From Halovenus aranensis (lineage in GTDB: Archaea; Halobacteriota; Halobacteria; Halobacteriales; Haloarculaceae), in NCBI RefSeq assembly GCF_900100385.1, contig NZ_FNFC01000013.1, positions 49,604 through 113,603 on the forward strand: 64,000 bases of DNA. Direction: 5' to 3'. Within the stretch, counting starts at the first letter, position 1. Each line of letters begins with the position of its first letter. The notes under the pieces were generated by a model. The model ran no database searches. It worked only from the letters and a program-made list of their open reading frames with translations, and was not told where the DNA came from. Shown piece after piece: positions 8,059-15,827 of this stretch. The position numbers and the translations under genes were made by a program.

Positions 8059-9510
8059 ATGAGCTACGAAGGTCCGACCAGCCTGTACATCGATGGCGAG
8101 TGGACGAACGCTGCGGGCGGCGAGGAACTGGAGTCTGTCGACCCGGCGACAGAAGACGTCTACGCGACGGTCGCGGCGGCGACGGCCGAGGACGTCGAAA
8201 CGGCCGTCGAAGCGGCCCGCGAGGCCGTCGAGACGGGAAGCGAGTGGCGGACGATGGCTCCGTCAGAGCGTGCGTCCATGCTGCACGACTTCGCTGACGC
8301 ACTCGAGTCCTGGCGCGAGGAGATTACACTTGCCGAAGCACGCGACAACGGCAAGACCCAGTTCGAGGCCAAACTCGAACACGGGATGGTTATCGACACA
8401 CTCCGATACTACGCCGGCTGGGCAGACAAGGTAGAGGGAAGCCAGATTCCCGTCGAAGGCAACCGCATCGACTACACGCTGCGCGAGCCCGTCGGCGTCA
8501 CGGGCCACATCGTTCCCTGGAACTACCCCTTCCAACTCGCGGGTCGGTCGATTGCGCCCGCGCTGGCCTGTGGCAACAGCCTCGTCGTGAAACCGTCCAG
8601 TCAGACGCCGCTGTCTGCGCTGTACTACGCGAAAGCCGCCGAAGAGGCGGGCCTGCCCGACGGCGTCATCAACGTCCTCCCCGGGCGGGGCAGCGTTGCC
8701 GGCAGTGCGCTCGCGGAACACGACGACGTCGACCACCTCACCTTCACCGGCAGCACCGAAATCGGGACCGAAATCGGGGCCACGGCCGGCGAGCAGGTCA
8801 CGAACGTCACCCTCGAACTCGGCGGGAAAGGCCCACAGGTCGTGTTCCCAGACGCCGACCTCGGCGCGGCCGCCCAGGGTGTCCGCTATGGCATCTTCAT
8901 GAACTGCGGCCAGATGTGCTGGGCTGGCTCGCGGCTGGTCGTCCACGAGGACGTTCACGACGACCTCGTCGAGATGGTCGTCGACCAGGCCGAATCCATC
9001 CCGCTCGGTGACGGAATCACCGACAACGCCCAGATGGGACCGATGGTCAGCGAGTCCCAGCGCGAGGAGGTCCTCGACTACATCGAGACGGGCAAATCGG
9101 AGGGTGCGACCGTCGCCACCGGCGGCGGCGTCCCCGAGGGCAAAGACGAGGGCTACTTCGTCGAGCCGACGGTGTTCACCGACGTGACAAACGACATGAC
9201 CATCGCCCGCGAGGAGATTTTCGGCCCGGTCCTATCGGTTATCGAGGTCAGCGACGAGGAGGAGGCCCTCGAAGTCGCCAACGACTCGCCGTTCGGCCTG
9301 ATGTCCTGTGTCTGGACGAACGACCTCTCGCGCGCTCACGAGTTCGCGCGTGACCTCGAATACGGCATGGTCAACGTCAACGAGACGCCCAACACGTTCC
9401 CACAGACTCCCTTCGGTGGCGTCAAAGAGAGCGGCACCGGCCGCGAGCAGGGTAAGTACGCCATCGAGGAGTACACCCGCGTCAAGAACGTCAACATCAA
9501 CCTCGGCTAA
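8059..9510 (+). CDS. NAD(P)-dependent aldehyde dehydrogenase
   Basis: The 483-residue protein is a full-length aldehyde dehydrogenase. Visible motifs are the substrate/cofactor segment VTGHIVPWNYPFQLAGRSIA, the NAD-binding FTGSTEIGTEIG, the catalytic Glu in LELGGKGPQ, the catalytic Cys in FMNCGQMCWAGSR, and the closing EIFGPVLSV and PFGGVKESGTGREQG blocks. Such enzymes oxidise aldehydes to acids in the cytoplasm; the sequence resembles betaine/general aldehyde dehydrogenases but the exact substrate cannot be called. The frame stays open upstream into the previous gene, yet the protein family begins at the MSYEGPTSLYIDGEW start chosen here. Confidence 0.93.
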   Translation: MSYEGPTSLYIDGEWTNAAGGEELESVDPATEDVYATVAAATAEDVETAVEAAREAVETGSEWRTMAPSERASMLHDFADALESWREEITLAEARDNGKTQFEAKLEHGMVIDTLRYYAGWADKVEGSQIPVEGNRIDYTLREPVGVTGHIVPWNYPFQLAGRSIAPALACGNSLVVKPSSQTPLSALYYAKAAEEAGLPDGVINVLPGRGSVAGSALAEHDDVDHLTFTGSTEIGTEIGATAGEQVTNVTLELGGKGPQVVFPDADLGAAAQGVRYGIFMNCGQMCWAGSRLVVHEDVHDDLVEMVVDQAESIPLGDGITDNAQMGPMVSESQREEVLDYIETGKSEGATVATGGGVPEGKDEGYFVEPTVFTDVTNDMTIAREEIFGPVLSVIEVSDEEEALEVANDSPFGLMSCVWTNDLSRAHEFARDLEYGMVNVNETPNTFPQTPFGGVKESGTGREQGKYAIEEYTRVKNVNINLG

Positions 9511-9642
9511 CTCGACAGCAGTATCCGACTGCTCGGTATCGCCCTGTCCCATGTCTGACGACGTGGCCGACTCTCGTACGAGCTTCGTGCTGACTGGCGT
9601 CTGAGAGGACACCTCCACGGTAACTCGACACAGCGCCCGTTC

Positions 9643-10044
9643 TCAGTCGAGAACGCTGTCGGTGAGCCAGCACCCATCGAGCGGTTCCCTGTCACAGACA
9701 GAGAGCGCGAACTGGTAGCTGACTGTCCGGCCCGCAGAGCCAGTAAGTGCCACCCGTTGTTTGGCCTGCTCGCCGGACCGCTCGACCGGGTCGGTTTCCG
9801 CCTCGACGTGGTCAATCATCGGCGCGTACCGCGGTCCCTCGACCATTCTGACGAACCGGTCGAGTGGGCCGGTCACACGACGGTTGGCTGGCGATGCAAA
9901 ATTGTATGCGGTCTTGATACCGGCGTTCTCGACCGGGTCGTCGTTGTCAGCAAGCGCCTCGAGCTGTATCTCCACGACTGTCTCCGGCCCGTGCCTTGGG
10001 TCGGGTGTCGGGAGGTCAGAGACGGGATAATCTGAGTGTGTCAT
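9643..10044 (-). CDS. DUF4864 domain protein
   Basis: The protein has 133 residues from MTHSDYPVSD. It shows the DUF4864 pattern: an N-terminal helix (VVEIQLEALADNDDP), then the AYNFASPANRRVTGP stretch, and the FVRMVEGPRYAPMIDH stretch, followed by antiparallel strands (RVALTGSAGRTVSYQFALS) and a closing W-L-T-D-S-V. The fold is likely NTF2-like. The family's role is unknown; no signal peptide is visible, unlike many bacterial members. The frame extends 39 codons upstream but that part has no family match and starts in intergenic sequence, so the internal ATG is preferred. Confidence 0.8.
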   Translation of the reverse strand: MTHSDYPVSDLPTPDPRHGPETVVEIQLEALADNDDPVENAGIKTAYNFASPANRRVTGPLDRFVRMVEGPRYAPMIDHVEAETDPVERSGEQAKQRVALTGSAGRTVSYQFALSVCDREPLDGCWLTDSVLD

Positions 10045-10334
10045 CGTAGAACCCGCGTTGGATTCTAGTATACTGGCTGGAGCCTCTTCAACCGCCTGTC
10101 CGTGTCTGAGACGACAGTATCCACACTCTGTACGTTCACACAACTGTAGACAGTCCCTCACGGTGATTGCTATCTCAGACTTCCCGACAGGTTGTAGTCA
10201 CTCTGCGTGGCACAATCAGCCACCGGCGCTGGACTCCGGACAAGCGTCGACGGCGGTCAGGCACTCGAACAGCCAACGTAGCGACTACGGGCGGTCAAAA
10301 AATAGGAATGCTGGCGACAACCGCGCGCTCGCGG
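10045..10334. other. Intergenic stretch of about 290 bp, no gene seen
   Basis: Neither strand holds a frame that looks coding here; open frames are Ser/Arg-rich shadows. The right part includes an A-rich run just before the next small gene's stop codon, which may serve as its terminator region. Confidence 0.5.
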
Positions 10335-10469
10335 TTACTCGTCGTCCTCGTCGCCGCCGTCGGTAACGAGTTCTGCGTCGGCACTCGATTCCTTGTTGAG
10401 GAACTCGGGCTCGTACTCCGTCTCTGTCTCGTCGCTATCGTCGGCGCGGTATGAGTGTCCGTGACACAT
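10335..10469 (-). CDS. Very small acidic protein (44 residues), unknown function
   Basis: The short frame reads MCHGHSYRADDSDETETEYE, then PEFLNKESSADAELV and a run of Gly/Asp/Glu to the stop. It is strongly acidic like other haloarchaeal cytosolic proteins and has a Cys-His-x-His opening that could bind a metal. A TATA-like element (AATGTATAC on the minus strand, 10491-10500) sits about 27 nt before the ATG, so the message would be leaderless. The composition, promoter spacing and clean stop support a real small gene. No family is recognised, and nothing can be said of its role. Confidence 0.65.
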   Translation of the reverse strand: MCHGHSYRADDSDETETEYEPEFLNKESSADAELVTDGGDEDDE

Positions 10470-10490
10470 GGTTCACCATAGCATACGACT

Positions 10491-10500
10491 GTATACATTT
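10491..10500 (-). promoter_or_regulatory. Box A of the 44-residue acidic protein gene
   Basis: The A/T-rich element GTATACATTT on the plus strand is centred about 27 nt upstream of the ATG at 10469, the spacing expected for a leaderless haloarchaeal transcript. Confidence 0.45.
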
Positions 10501-10595
10501 CAAAGCTTCGCCCGTCGGGGTAGAACTGTTCAGACCCGCGATTTCACTCTCTGCGTGTTCATAGAGTGGACAGCTTCGCCCCGGCCCGGTACCGA

Positions 10596-10796
10596 TTACA
10601 TGTACACGTCGTAGAGCCACTTCACGCCGAAATAACAGAACCACGTCATGTAGATGGTCAAGATAATCAGCCAGACAGTGAACTTGACCATCGGGTCCGG
10701 ATAGACGACGTACGCGAACACGAGGAGAAGGGCAGTTGCAAGCAGTGCCAGCCCGTCCAGACGGTCGACGGACGGCATTTCCATCGACGTGTGCAT
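10596..10796 (-). CDS. Small two-helix membrane protein, unknown function
   Basis: This is a 66-residue protein with a short polar start (MHTSMEMPSVDRLDG) and two hydrophobic segments, about residues 15-32 and 36-55, joined by YPDPMVK. It ends with the aromatic-rich tail FGVKWLYDVYM. Start codons at 10784 or 10778 are also possible because three Met lie close together. It is divergent from the thioredoxin/CcdA pair. No family is recognised; the aromatic C-terminus and the regular helix pattern make it a credible gene. Confidence 0.65.
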   Translation of the reverse strand: MHTSMEMPSVDRLDGLALLATALLLVFAYVVYPDPMVKFTVWLIILTIYMTWFCYFGVKWLYDVYM

Positions 10797-10906
10797 ACAT
10801 CTGGTTGTCGTTGCGGCAGTATCAATGGCGCGGTCCGCGGTTGCACGAAGCGGAACCGAACGAAGCAGATTTAACAACACGCAGGCAAACTCACAAACGA
10901 TACAGT

Positions 10907-11434
10907 ATGCGTCGTCGTGAAGCACTCGCCGGACTGGGCGCGCTCGGAGTGTTCGGCGGCGGTGCAGCCGTCGCTTTCGGTGGACTCGATTTCGCGGGCG
11001 GTGACGGCGGAGTCGAGCCGGTCGAACTCCCCCGGTTTGAGGCACCAGGGAGCACTGCCGGCACAGAGGTCGTCCCCGAATCGGACCGGGTGACGTTCGT
11101 GACGATGTTTGCAACGTGGTGTCGGACCTGTCGCCGCGAGATGGACTCGCTCAACGACGCCGCGGCCGCCGTCCCTGCGGACGTTCAATTCGTCTCGGTG
11201 ACTAACGAACCGATCGGCGAGACGATTCAGCCCGCCGATGTCGTCGACTGGTGGCGCGAACACGACGGCAACTGGCCGGTCGCCCACGACGAGGACCTCG
11301 AACTGACGAAGGCACTTGACGCCTCGGGTGTCCCCTACTCGGCGGTCATCGACGCCGACAATCAACTCACCTGGGCCGATGGTGGCTACAAGGAGACAGC
11401 GACTATTCTGCGCCGTATCGACGAGGCACGGTAA
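10907..11434 (+). CDS. Thioredoxin-like (TlpA/ResA-type) exported protein
   Basis: The 175-residue protein begins MRRREALAGLGALGVFGGGAA, a twin-arginine-like start followed by a hydrophobic stretch, so it probably faces the outside of the cell. The thioredoxin fold follows with the redox pair in FATWCRTCRREMDSL near residues 69-72 and the cis-Pro in SGVPYSAVID. TlpA/ResA proteins reduce disulfides during cytochrome c or other extracytoplasmic thiol-dependent assembly. The stop overlaps the start of the ccdA-like gene, which would supply electrons from the cytoplasm. A box A element (ATTTAACA, 10869-10876) lies just upstream. Confidence 0.87.
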   Translation: MRRREALAGLGALGVFGGGAAVAFGGLDFAGGDGGVEPVELPRFEAPGSTAGTEVVPESDRVTFVTMFATWCRTCRREMDSLNDAAAAVPADVQFVSVTNEPIGETIQPADVVDWWREHDGNWPVAHDEDLELTKALDASGVPYSAVIDADNQLTWADGGYKETATILRRIDEAR

Positions 11435-12111
11435 TGTCACTCACAGCAGAAGCCGGTTTTGCCTTCGGGGTTGGTATGACGGCGTTTTTCTCACCGTGTG
11501 TCGTCGCACTCCTGCCCGGCTACATCGGCTACTACGTGGCGACTGTCGACGGAGAGCGAGCGCCACTCGCGGGTGCACTTGCCCGCGGTGGCGCGGCGAG
11601 TCTGGGTGCTGTGCTCGCCTTTGCGGTGCTGTCGGTCGTTGCCCTCGCTGCCGGTGAACTGCTGGAGCGTGCGATTCCGTTGCTCGAAGTGCTCGTTGGC
11701 GTCTCTCTGGTCGTGTTCGGTGTGTTCGTCCTCAGAAAAGGGGCGCTCTCGTTTACCGTCCCGCTCCCGGAGCGACGCGCCAGCGTCCTCGGATTCGCGC
11801 TCTTTGGCGTGATGTACGCACTCGCTGCGACGGCGTGTGTACTCCCGCTCTTTCTGTCGGTCACCGTCCTTTCTTTCGAGTTCTCTGTCGGCGGGACCGC
11901 GGTCGTGTTGGGTGCCTACGCCGCCGGGTTCGCCGTGCTCATGCTCGCGGCGACGGTGATGACGGCGGTCGGTCGCCAGGCGCTGCTCGATACGGCTCTC
12001 GCACGGGCCGGCACGCTGACGAAAGTCGCCGGTGTCGTGCTGATTCTCGCTGGAGTCGCCCAACTCGCAATCGCTTACAGCGTCGAACCGGCCGAGACGA
12101 TTCCGTTCTAG
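11434..12111 (+). CDS. ccdA: CcdA/DsbD-type thiol electron-transfer membrane protein
   Basis: This 225-residue protein has about six transmembrane helices and the paired helix-embedded Cys typical of CcdA: FFSPCVVALLPGYIGYY in the first helix and ATACVLPLFLSV in the fourth. CcdA passes reducing electrons from cytoplasmic thioredoxin across the membrane. Overlapping translation with the TlpA-like gene makes this a two-gene electron relay. No cytochrome c biogenesis genes lie near, so the final client is not visible. Its stop codon overlaps the convergent methyltransferase stop by three bases. Confidence 0.9.
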   Translation: MSLTAEAGFAFGVGMTAFFSPCVVALLPGYIGYYVATVDGERAPLAGALARGGAASLGAVLAFAVLSVVALAAGELLERAIPLLEVLVGVSLVVFGVFVLRKGALSFTVPLPERRASVLGFALFGVMYALAATACVLPLFLSVTVLSFEFSVGGTAVVLGAYAAGFAVLMLAATVMTAVGRQALLDTALARAGTLTKVAGVVLILAGVAQLAIAYSVEPAETIPF

Positions 12112-12875
12112 GGCCGGGCGACGACGACCAGCCGGTTCGACTCCCGCGTCAGGGGTGCCCCGTCCAGTCCGCCGTAGAGAGCCACCTCGGAGAAGCCGAC
12201 GCGTTCGAGCAGACAACGCAACTCCGCGGGGGCGTACAACCGCAGGTCCCACTCCACCTCCCCGAGATGCTCGTAGTCGTCGCCGTCTTGCTCGAAGAGG
12301 CCGAACGTCGTCTCCATCCGCCCAGTCGAAGGCGTGTACTCGTTTCGCTCGACGTAGAGCGTTCCGTCGTCGAGGCCGGCGTGGGAGTCGCGGTAGTTGC
12401 CGAGGGTGTACTCCTTGTTCGAGAGCTCCATCACGAGCGCGCCGTCGTCGGCGACCCGCTCGCGAAAGCCGGCCGCGACTGCCTCGTTGGTTGCCTCGTC
12501 GAAGTAGCCAAAGGCCGTCCACATGTTCGTCACGAGACCGTACTCGCCGTCTCTTGCCCCGAGTTCGCGCATGTCGCCGACCTCGACGGTCACCGCGTCG
12601 GCCACCCCAGCCTCGCCGGCCCGCTCTCTGGCGGACTCGACGTAGGCCGGCGAGATATCGAGGCCGCGGACGGTGAGCCCGCGCTTGCCGAACTCGACGG
12701 TGTGTCTGCCGATGCCACAGGCCACATCGAGAACGGAGTCGGGGGAGACACCGTGGTCGTCGAGCAGGTCGAGTAACTGGTCGACTTCTTCGTCGGTGCC
12801 TTCGACACGACCCTGCATCGTCCGCTCGAACACGTCGGCGTGTTCGACGAACATCTCTTCTGTCCAGTGTGTCAT
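12108..12875 (-). CDS. Class I SAM-dependent methyltransferase
   Basis: The protein has 255 residues with a Rossmann-type methyltransferase core: motif I VLDVACGIGRHTVEFGKRG near residue 45, the acidic residue in VRGLDISPAYV, motif II/III VEVGDMREL, and a C-terminal half with LRLYAPAELRCLLERVGFSEVALYGG typical of small-molecule or UbiE-like methyltransferases. The substrate is unknown. It is transcribed convergently with ccdA, the two stop codons sharing bases, and is a single-gene unit. Family assignment is firm; biological role is open. Confidence 0.9.
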   Translation of the reverse strand: MTHWTEEMFVEHADVFERTMQGRVEGTDEEVDQLLDLLDDHGVSPDSVLDVACGIGRHTVEFGKRGLTVRGLDISPAYVESARERAGEAGVADAVTVEVGDMRELGARDGEYGLVTNMWTAFGYFDEATNEAVAAGFRERVADDGALVMELSNKEYTLGNYRDSHAGLDDGTLYVERNEYTPSTGRMETTFGLFEQDGDDYEHLGEVEWDLRLYAPAELRCLLERVGFSEVALYGGLDGAPLTRESNRLVVVARP

Positions 12876-12938
12876 GGTCGTTGTAACGAATGACTGACAC
12901 TTGAGCGTTGCTCCGGTATGTCACTCTGTCGCATCCGC

Positions 12939-13988
12939 TCACTCGACGGTGACGATGTGTGCGTCTTCGGGCTCGAAGCAGAGGGGAACAGTTCCCGAGA
13001 GGGCGGCGTCGGTCCGGGCGAGCAGTTCCTGGCCGTGCCAGTCGAGGTGAAGCCGCGTCGTCCAGCCGAGGAACTCGGCGCTCTCGACGTCTGTCACGAG
13101 CTGATTCGTCCCGCCGTCGCGGCTGAACTGTTCGGGCCGGACACAGGCGACTGCAGTATCGCCACGCGCGGCGTCACACGCAGATTGAACAACGACCGTC
13201 GTCGGCCCCAGGTCGATACTGATGCGTTCGCCGTCGCGGCCCGTGACCGTGCCCGAGAAGACGTTGTTGTCGCCGACGAATTCGGCGACAAAGCGCGTCG
13301 CCGGTCGGTCGTACACGGCCCGGGGTGTACCGACCTGTTCGGCCGCGCCGTCGTGCATGACTGCCATTCGGTCGGAGATTGCGAGTGCCTCCTCTTGGTC
13401 GTGGGTCACGTAGACCGTCGTGATGTCGAGTTCCTGCTGGAGCGTTTTCAACTCGACGCGCAGCCGCTCCCGGAGCCGAGCGTCGAGTGCGCTCATCGGT
13501 TCGTCGAGCAAGAGCAGGTCCGGGCCCGGTGCGAGTGCGCGCGCGATGGCGACACGCTGGCGTTGTCCACCCGACAGTGCTGTCGGGTCGCGCTCCTCGA
13601 ACCCATCGAGTCCGACCAACTCTAGTAGCTCCGCAACACGCTCTTCACGGCTCATGCCGCCCGGCGGCTCCTCGAAGTTGAGGCCGTAACCGACGTTCTC
13701 GCCGACGGTCATGTGGGGAAACAGCGCGTAGCTCTGGAAGACGACGCCGATGTCTCGGGCCTCCGGCGGCACGCCGGTCACGTCGCGCCCGCGGAGGCGA
13801 ATCGAGCCCTCGGTCGGGTCTTCGAACCCCCCCAGCAGGCGCAGCGTCGTCGTCTTCCCACAGCCCGACGGCCCGACCAGCGTGAAGAACTCGCCTTCCG
13901 AGACGGTAAACGAGAGGTCGTCGACGGCGGTCGTCGTCTCGTAGCGTTTGGTGAGTCCCTCCAGCGAGACCACGGGCTCAGAGGCCAC
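12939..13988 (-). CDS. ABC transporter ATP-binding protein, thiamine/iron(III) importer type
   Basis: The 349-residue ATPase has Walker A GPSGCGKTTTL, Q-loop VVFQSYALFPHMTVGENV, signature LSGGQRQRVAIARALA, Walker B LLLLDEPMSALD, and the H-loop VYVTHDQEEAL. A C-terminal TOBE-like regulatory domain follows (NVFSGTVTG, CVRPEQFS). This is the Fbp/Thi/Pot import class. Start: a perfect Shine-Dalgarno GGAGGTGA sits five bases before a GTG at 13988, inside the end of the permease gene, so I choose that codon although another GTG lies at 13997. It acts with the permease and binding protein upstream in the same operon. Confidence 0.9.
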   Translation of the reverse strand: MASEPVVSLEGLTKRYETTTAVDDLSFTVSEGEFFTLVGPSGCGKTTTLRLLGGFEDPTEGSIRLRGRDVTGVPPEARDIGVVFQSYALFPHMTVGENVGYGLNFEEPPGGMSREERVAELLELVGLDGFEERDPTALSGGQRQRVAIARALAPGPDLLLLDEPMSALDARLRERLRVELKTLQQELDITTVYVTHDQEEALAISDRMAVMHDGAAEQVGTPRAVYDRPATRFVAEFVGDNNVFSGTVTGRDGERISIDLGPTTVVVQSACDAARGDTAVACVRPEQFSRDGGTNQLVTDVESAEFLGWTTRLHLDWHGQELLARTDAALSGTVPLCFEPEDAHIVTVE

Positions 13989-15813
13989 GGTGGTCACCTC
14001 CGAGCCGGTCGATGACGACGAAACTGACGCTGGTGACGACGAGCAAGACGACGCCCATAGCGGTCGCCGGTCCGAGCCGACGACCGATGAACCGTTCGAT
14101 TGCGACCGGCATCGTGAACTGGTCGGTCCCGGTCGCGAGGATGACCGTCGAGGAGAACTCGCCGATAGAGAGTGCAAAGGCAAAGGCCGCGCCGGCGACG
14201 ACACCCGGCCACACCAGCGGCAACTCGATGTCGAGCAACGCGCGAGTCCGGGAGGCTCCCAGCGCCCGCGCGGACTCGACGAGCTGGTCGTCGAGGTTCT
14301 CTAAGCCTGGCGCGACGGTGCGGACGACGAAGGGGTAGCCCGCGACGGCGTGGGCGGCGACGATGGCGAGTGCACCGCCGACAGCGACGCGTGTGTCGCC
14401 GAGTTCGACGCCGAAGACCAGCCCGCGGAGCAGCCCCAGACCGACGACGATACCCGACACCGAGAGAGGGGCCATCGCCAGCGTGTCGACCAGCTTGCGA
14501 CCGCGGTACTCTCTGGTCGTCAAGACGGCGATGACGACTCCAATCGGGAGCGCGACCGCAAGCGAGGCCACACCGAACAGTAACGAGTTCCGGATAGCGG
14601 GCCAGGGCTGGACCTGAAAGGCTGCCCCCTCTGCCTGTCGTTCGAGGAGAAACTGGTAGTGTGAGAGCGTGAACCCGCCTGCGTCGGTCACACTTGCGAG
14701 AACCATGTTCGCCAGCGGGAGCACGAAGACGACGACAGCGACCAGCCCATAACAGACGATGCCGACGCGCACTAAGAGCGCCCGGACCGACAGCGACGGC
14801 GGTCGAAGCGGCTTCCGGGGAAGCGGGCGCGCACCGCGAGACTGCATCGACTGGCGAGCCTCGTACCGGAGATAGCCGTACAGCACCGACAGCGAGATGG
14901 CGAGTTCGATGAGCGCCAGTCCCGCGGCCTCGGCGTAATCGAAATCCTGGATAAGCCGGTAGACGAAGTACTCGACGGTGACGTACTCTATCCCACCGAG
15001 CGCGAGAACGATGGGAAAGGTTCCGAAGGTGAACACGAACGTGAGCGTCGCCCCCATCAACACTGCGGGATACAGCTGTGGGGCAACGACATCACGGAAC
15101 GCCCGGAACGGGCTCGCGCCGAGACTCCGGGCGGTCTCGACAGAGCTGGCGTCGACAGACTCCCAGGCCGCCGTCGTCATCCGCGCCACCAGCGGCGCGT
15201 TGTAGAAGGCGTGTGCGATGATGATTGCTTCGAGGCTGTACAGCAAGTCAAACGTCGGGAGTCCCACCGCTTCGAGCGCGGAGTTGAGCGGCCCGTTCTG
15301 GCCGAACGTGGCGACGAAGCCGACGGCGACCATAATCGAGGGCAGAATAAACGGCAGGATGGTCAGCGACCGAATCGTCCGCCGGCCCGGAAACTCGTAG
15401 CGCGCGAGGATGTATGCGGCCGGGACGCCGAGTGCGACACTCGCGAGCGTCGAGAGGAGGGCCTGGTAGGCAGTGAAGCCGACGATGCCAAGCCGGCGGT
15501 CAGCCGAGAGCAGGTCGCCGGCGACGGCAACTGGCGATTCCCCACTGAACAGACGGGCGACTTCGCCGAAATAAAACGGGTCGCGCAGAATATCGACGAA
15601 AATATCGAGCGTCGCCCGCCCGTCGACGAGAACGGCCTCGACCAGAACCGTCGCCACCGGGTAGTAGAAGACGACCACCAACAGCACGAACGAGGCGAGA
15701 GCGACGAAGGTGAGCCCGACCCGGTCGACCACGCCACGGAGCAAACGCCGGGCCGGGCCGAGATACTCCCGACCCGGCGAGTCGCCGTCGCGGTGCTCCT
15801 GGCGGGACCCCAT
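13978..15813 (-). CDS. Fused two-domain ABC permease, thiamine/iron(III) importer type
   Basis: The 611-residue protein holds two copies of the BPD_transp_1 permease domain, about residues 90-310 and 400-600, with roughly twelve transmembrane helices. Each half has an EAA loop: SVETARSLGASPFRAFRDV in the first and LVESARALGASRTRALLDI in the second. This fused architecture is that of ThiP and FbpB. The stop codon overlaps the ATPase start, and the binding-protein gene is 14 bp upstream, so the three form one operon. ThiP versus an iron permease is decided mainly by the thiamine-type binding protein. Confidence 0.9.
   Translation of the reverse strand: MGSRQEHRDGDSPGREYLGPARRLLRGVVDRVGLTFVALASFVLLVVVFYYPVATVLVEAVLVDGRATLDIFVDILRDPFYFGEVARLFSGESPVAVAGDLLSADRRLGIVGFTAYQALLSTLASVALGVPAAYILARYEFPGRRTIRSLTILPFILPSIMVAVGFVATFGQNGPLNSALEAVGLPTFDLLYSLEAIIIAHAFYNAPLVARMTTAAWESVDASSVETARSLGASPFRAFRDVVAPQLYPAVLMGATLTFVFTFGTFPIVLALGGIEYVTVEYFVYRLIQDFDYAEAAGLALIELAISLSVLYGYLRYEARQSMQSRGARPLPRKPLRPPSLSVRALLVRVGIVCYGLVAVVVFVLPLANMVLASVTDAGGFTLSHYQFLLERQAEGAAFQVQPWPAIRNSLLFGVASLAVALPIGVVIAVLTTREYRGRKLVDTLAMAPLSVSGIVVGLGLLRGLVFGVELGDTRVAVGGALAIVAAHAVAGYPFVVRTVAPGLENLDDQLVESARALGASRTRALLDIELPLVWPGVVAGAAFAFALSIGEFSSTVILATGTDQFTMPVAIERFIGRRLGPATAMGVVLLVVTSVSFVVIDRLGGDHRGL
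13989..14001 (-). promoter_or_regulatory. Shine-Dalgarno site deciding the start of the importer ATPase gene
   Basis: On the minus strand GGAGGTGA-CCACC-GTG gives a full anti-16S match with ideal spacing to the GTG at 13988. It lies inside the permease reading frame, so the ATPase is internally initiated, in contrast to the leaderless genes around it. Confidence 0.6.
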
Positions 15814-15827
15814 CGCAGACGCCTCCC

